A DNA stretch of 64,000 nt, taken from Dactylonectria macrodidyma (lineage: Eukaryota > Ascomycota > Sordariomycetes > Hypocreales > Nectriaceae). Within the stretch, counting starts at the first letter, position 1, and the number at the start of each line of letters is the position of its first letter. Made by a program: the position numbers and the translations under genes. Positions 58,260 through 64,000 of the stretch are shown here, in pieces. Location: the NCBI GenBank assembly GCA_020744425.1, contig JAGMUV010000006.1:2976001-3040000 (forward strand), written 5' to 3'. Under the pieces are notes generated by a model. That model saw only the letters and a list, made by a program, of their open reading frames with translations, searched no databases and was not told the origin of the DNA.

Positions 58260-60075
58260 TCAAGGGCTAGTCAAGGGGAGAGTGGCTTGTGTTGTCACTG
58301 ACAGCCCTGGTACACCATGTAACGTGTCCGAAGCCTTGGAGTCTAGTTTTGAGAGGAAATCCAAAATTCTCTTGAAAAGAGCACTCGATCGTGCTTTGAT
58401 TCGATCGTTCTCCACAGTCTCAGTGAGCTCAAGTAGAATAGAGCCAACACGTCGGATTCGTTCGACCTGGATCATCGCAGTTAGTTGGGCCCCTACATCC
58501 CTTTATAAATATGATGATTGGGCTACTGACTACTGGCTCCCCTTGAACCTTGATGCATACAAATGGAGTCATCTGGAGCTCCTGTAGGAAATCGTATACT
58601 ATCTCAATCTTTTTGATTGCAAGTGGTAGGGCCTGGTTTTCAAGTCCCATAATCACCAGGGTGTTGCATTCGATGCACTTTTGCAAGATTATAAGTTTCA
58701 AACAGTGGAAGGTTGTCATCAGGTTGTTTCTTTGGACGAAGAAACATGTTTTCTGGTGCGGAAGTACCTCTGTATTGGTAGCAGTGGTACTACCACTGTC
58801 ATCGTTGAAGTATTGCAGCCATGGTGGAAGATCGTCGGCGAGACCCATAAACTTCAGATAAGAATCTGTCAAATGCGCCAGGTCTGGTTCCTGGATCCTC
58901 GAAGAATTACGCCGAGCGTACATTTTTATATCCATGACCAGGTCCCCGGCCAAGGACCAAAGACATCGTTTGAGATGAAAGCCGGCCAAGAGGCGACTTT
59001 CCAGAGACCCTTGGTTGAAACTCTTGGTAGCCTCAAGAAGTGGCTCGTCATTTTCTCCACGCTCCAGCAAGGTCAAATCACCAGCAAATAGCAGTTCGTT
59101 CAATACGTAGGGCCGGTTCTCAAAAGCGCATGAAGCCTTGTCCGCAGAAAAGAGCTGCCAGAAGCTAGTCCGGAGCAGCTGTGACTCAACCGTGGCTTTG
59201 TTTCTCACTGAGTCCTCTTCGTAGAGTCGAAGCCGCTGGGCGATTAAGGTGGCCTCCCATAAATAATGGTAAGATGTACCTATGCAGCCGGTGATGTTTT
59301 GCAGAGCTGTAGAGTACCAGATTCGGATCACCAGGGAGGATGAATCAGGGTGCTCTCGGTCGTAATCCTCGTATATCCGGTGCATGGCACGGGACGCTGT
59401 GAGGAACGAGATTGAGACGGAATGGCGTTGCGCCATAAGTTCATCTGGAATGACAGAGGTCACAGCGGCGCACAGGGCTGTGATCAGCGTAAACGCCTTC
59501 AATGGCGATGCCCGTGGGGCTTGAGTATACGAAGCTGGTTGCAGTAATGCCCAGGATTGTGGGTGGCTGTCGGGTCCAAAGAGTGACACGCTTGCTCGAA
59601 GGGTGGGCTCGTGGATGATAGGGGTCATAACAAACACATATTGCACAAACATGTCAAGGCATTTGTGAATGACGTCGGTGACTGCATCCGATGGCAGGAT
59701 AGACCTGATCGAGGCCATCAGGCTCCCGTGAATCTGCGCTGCGGCATCTCCGAGTCCAATCGCCGATTCGTCAACCACGTTCTGGACATAAGTGAGAGAG
59801 AGGGTGCCCGGTGGGCTCGGTGCCAACGGGGTAGAAGTCCTTGCTTGGCCCTGACATTCGAGTGACTCCGACAACTGTTCTGGACGCGGTGGTGTGGGAC
59901 GCCGCCGCACCTCCTGTCCAGCCAGCGTTCGTTTGCCGACCCTGCGTCCTCGCTTCCGGGGAATAATGGTGTAAGCGCAGCAAAGCTGTGAGATACGGCA
60001 GTTGGCGCAAGGTTCCGTCATGTCACACTTCACCTTGCGAAGCTTGCAGGCGTCGCAAGCCGTGGAAACCGGCAT
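58260..60075 (-). CDS. Zn2Cys6 transcription factor of the sugar cluster
   Basis: Exons 58549-60075 and 58260-58466 give 577 residues. The finger starts at residue 7 (CDACKLRKVKC, then CANCRISQLCC), followed by a strongly basic tail PRKRGRRVGKR. The middle domain holds FVQYVFVMTPIIHEPTL and FWQLFSADKASCAFENRP, a pattern I associate with fungal sugar-responsive activators of the maltose/cellobiose kind. The 82-bp intron links TPFVCIK to VERIRRVGSILLEL. It lies between the GH3 and the GH2 genes and is head-to-head with the GH2, so it is the probable cluster regulator (inference). Confidence 0.88.

Positions 60076-64000
<3,925 letters not shown>

Overview
This window looks like nuclear DNA of a filamentous ascomycete (Pezizomycotina). 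Most genes carry short spliceosomal introns (about 43-82 bp, GTRNGT-type donors, CTRAY-like branch sites). There are six Zn2Cys6 transcription factors in 64 kb, and the enzymes belong to typical fungal families (Baeyer-Villiger monooxygenase, P450, GH43, GH3, lactose-permease-type MFS, NCS1 permease). I could not place it to genus. Gene models were built by hand by splicing frames together; total lengths divide by three in every intact model. No tRNA, rRNA or CRISPR array was recognised.

Region 1 (1-7464) reads as a sugar-acid catabolic cluster: the end of an extended SDR, a zinc alcohol dehydrogenase, a DHDPS-family aldolase, an enolase-superfamily dehydratase of the L-fuconate dehydratase type, and a Zn2Cys6 regulator. 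The dehydratase and aldolase are divergent. A 17-bp G-rich element is shared between their promoter and the dehydrogenase promoter. Region 2 (8.2-12.3 kb) has a mitochondrial DUF4396 protein, a disrupted isochorismatase-type hydrolase and a Zn2Cys6 factor.

Region 3 (12.7-25.3 kb) is an oxidative island: a P450 divergent from a Zn2Cys6 factor, a Baeyer-Villiger monooxygenase divergent from a beta-lactamase-fold serine hydrolase, and another Zn2Cys6 factor. A 12-bp tandem array lies between the monooxygenase and the hydrolase. Region 4 (25.9-31.7 kb) is a hydantoinase/oxoprolinase-DUF917 fusion divergent from an NCS1 permease that contains a 4-nt exon. An 18-bp element in their shared promoter recurs upstream of the Zn2Cys6 gene at 36.3 kb.

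Region 5 (32-40 kb) holds a CK2-alpha-like predicted pseudokinase, a secreted GH43 enzyme, the Zn2Cys6 factor and a secreted flavin amine oxidase. Region 6 (40-52 kb) is gene-poor. It has two decayed membrane-protein genes among an HD-domain protein, an MFS monocarboxylate-type transporter and a GNAT.

Region 7 (52.7 kb to the end) is a probable beta-galactoside/beta-glucoside utilisation cluster: a lactose-permease-type sugar transporter divergent from an intracellular GH3, and a Zn2Cys6 regulator divergent from a LacZ-type GH2 that runs off the window. Both divergent promoters share the motif CCACGGAGAAT.
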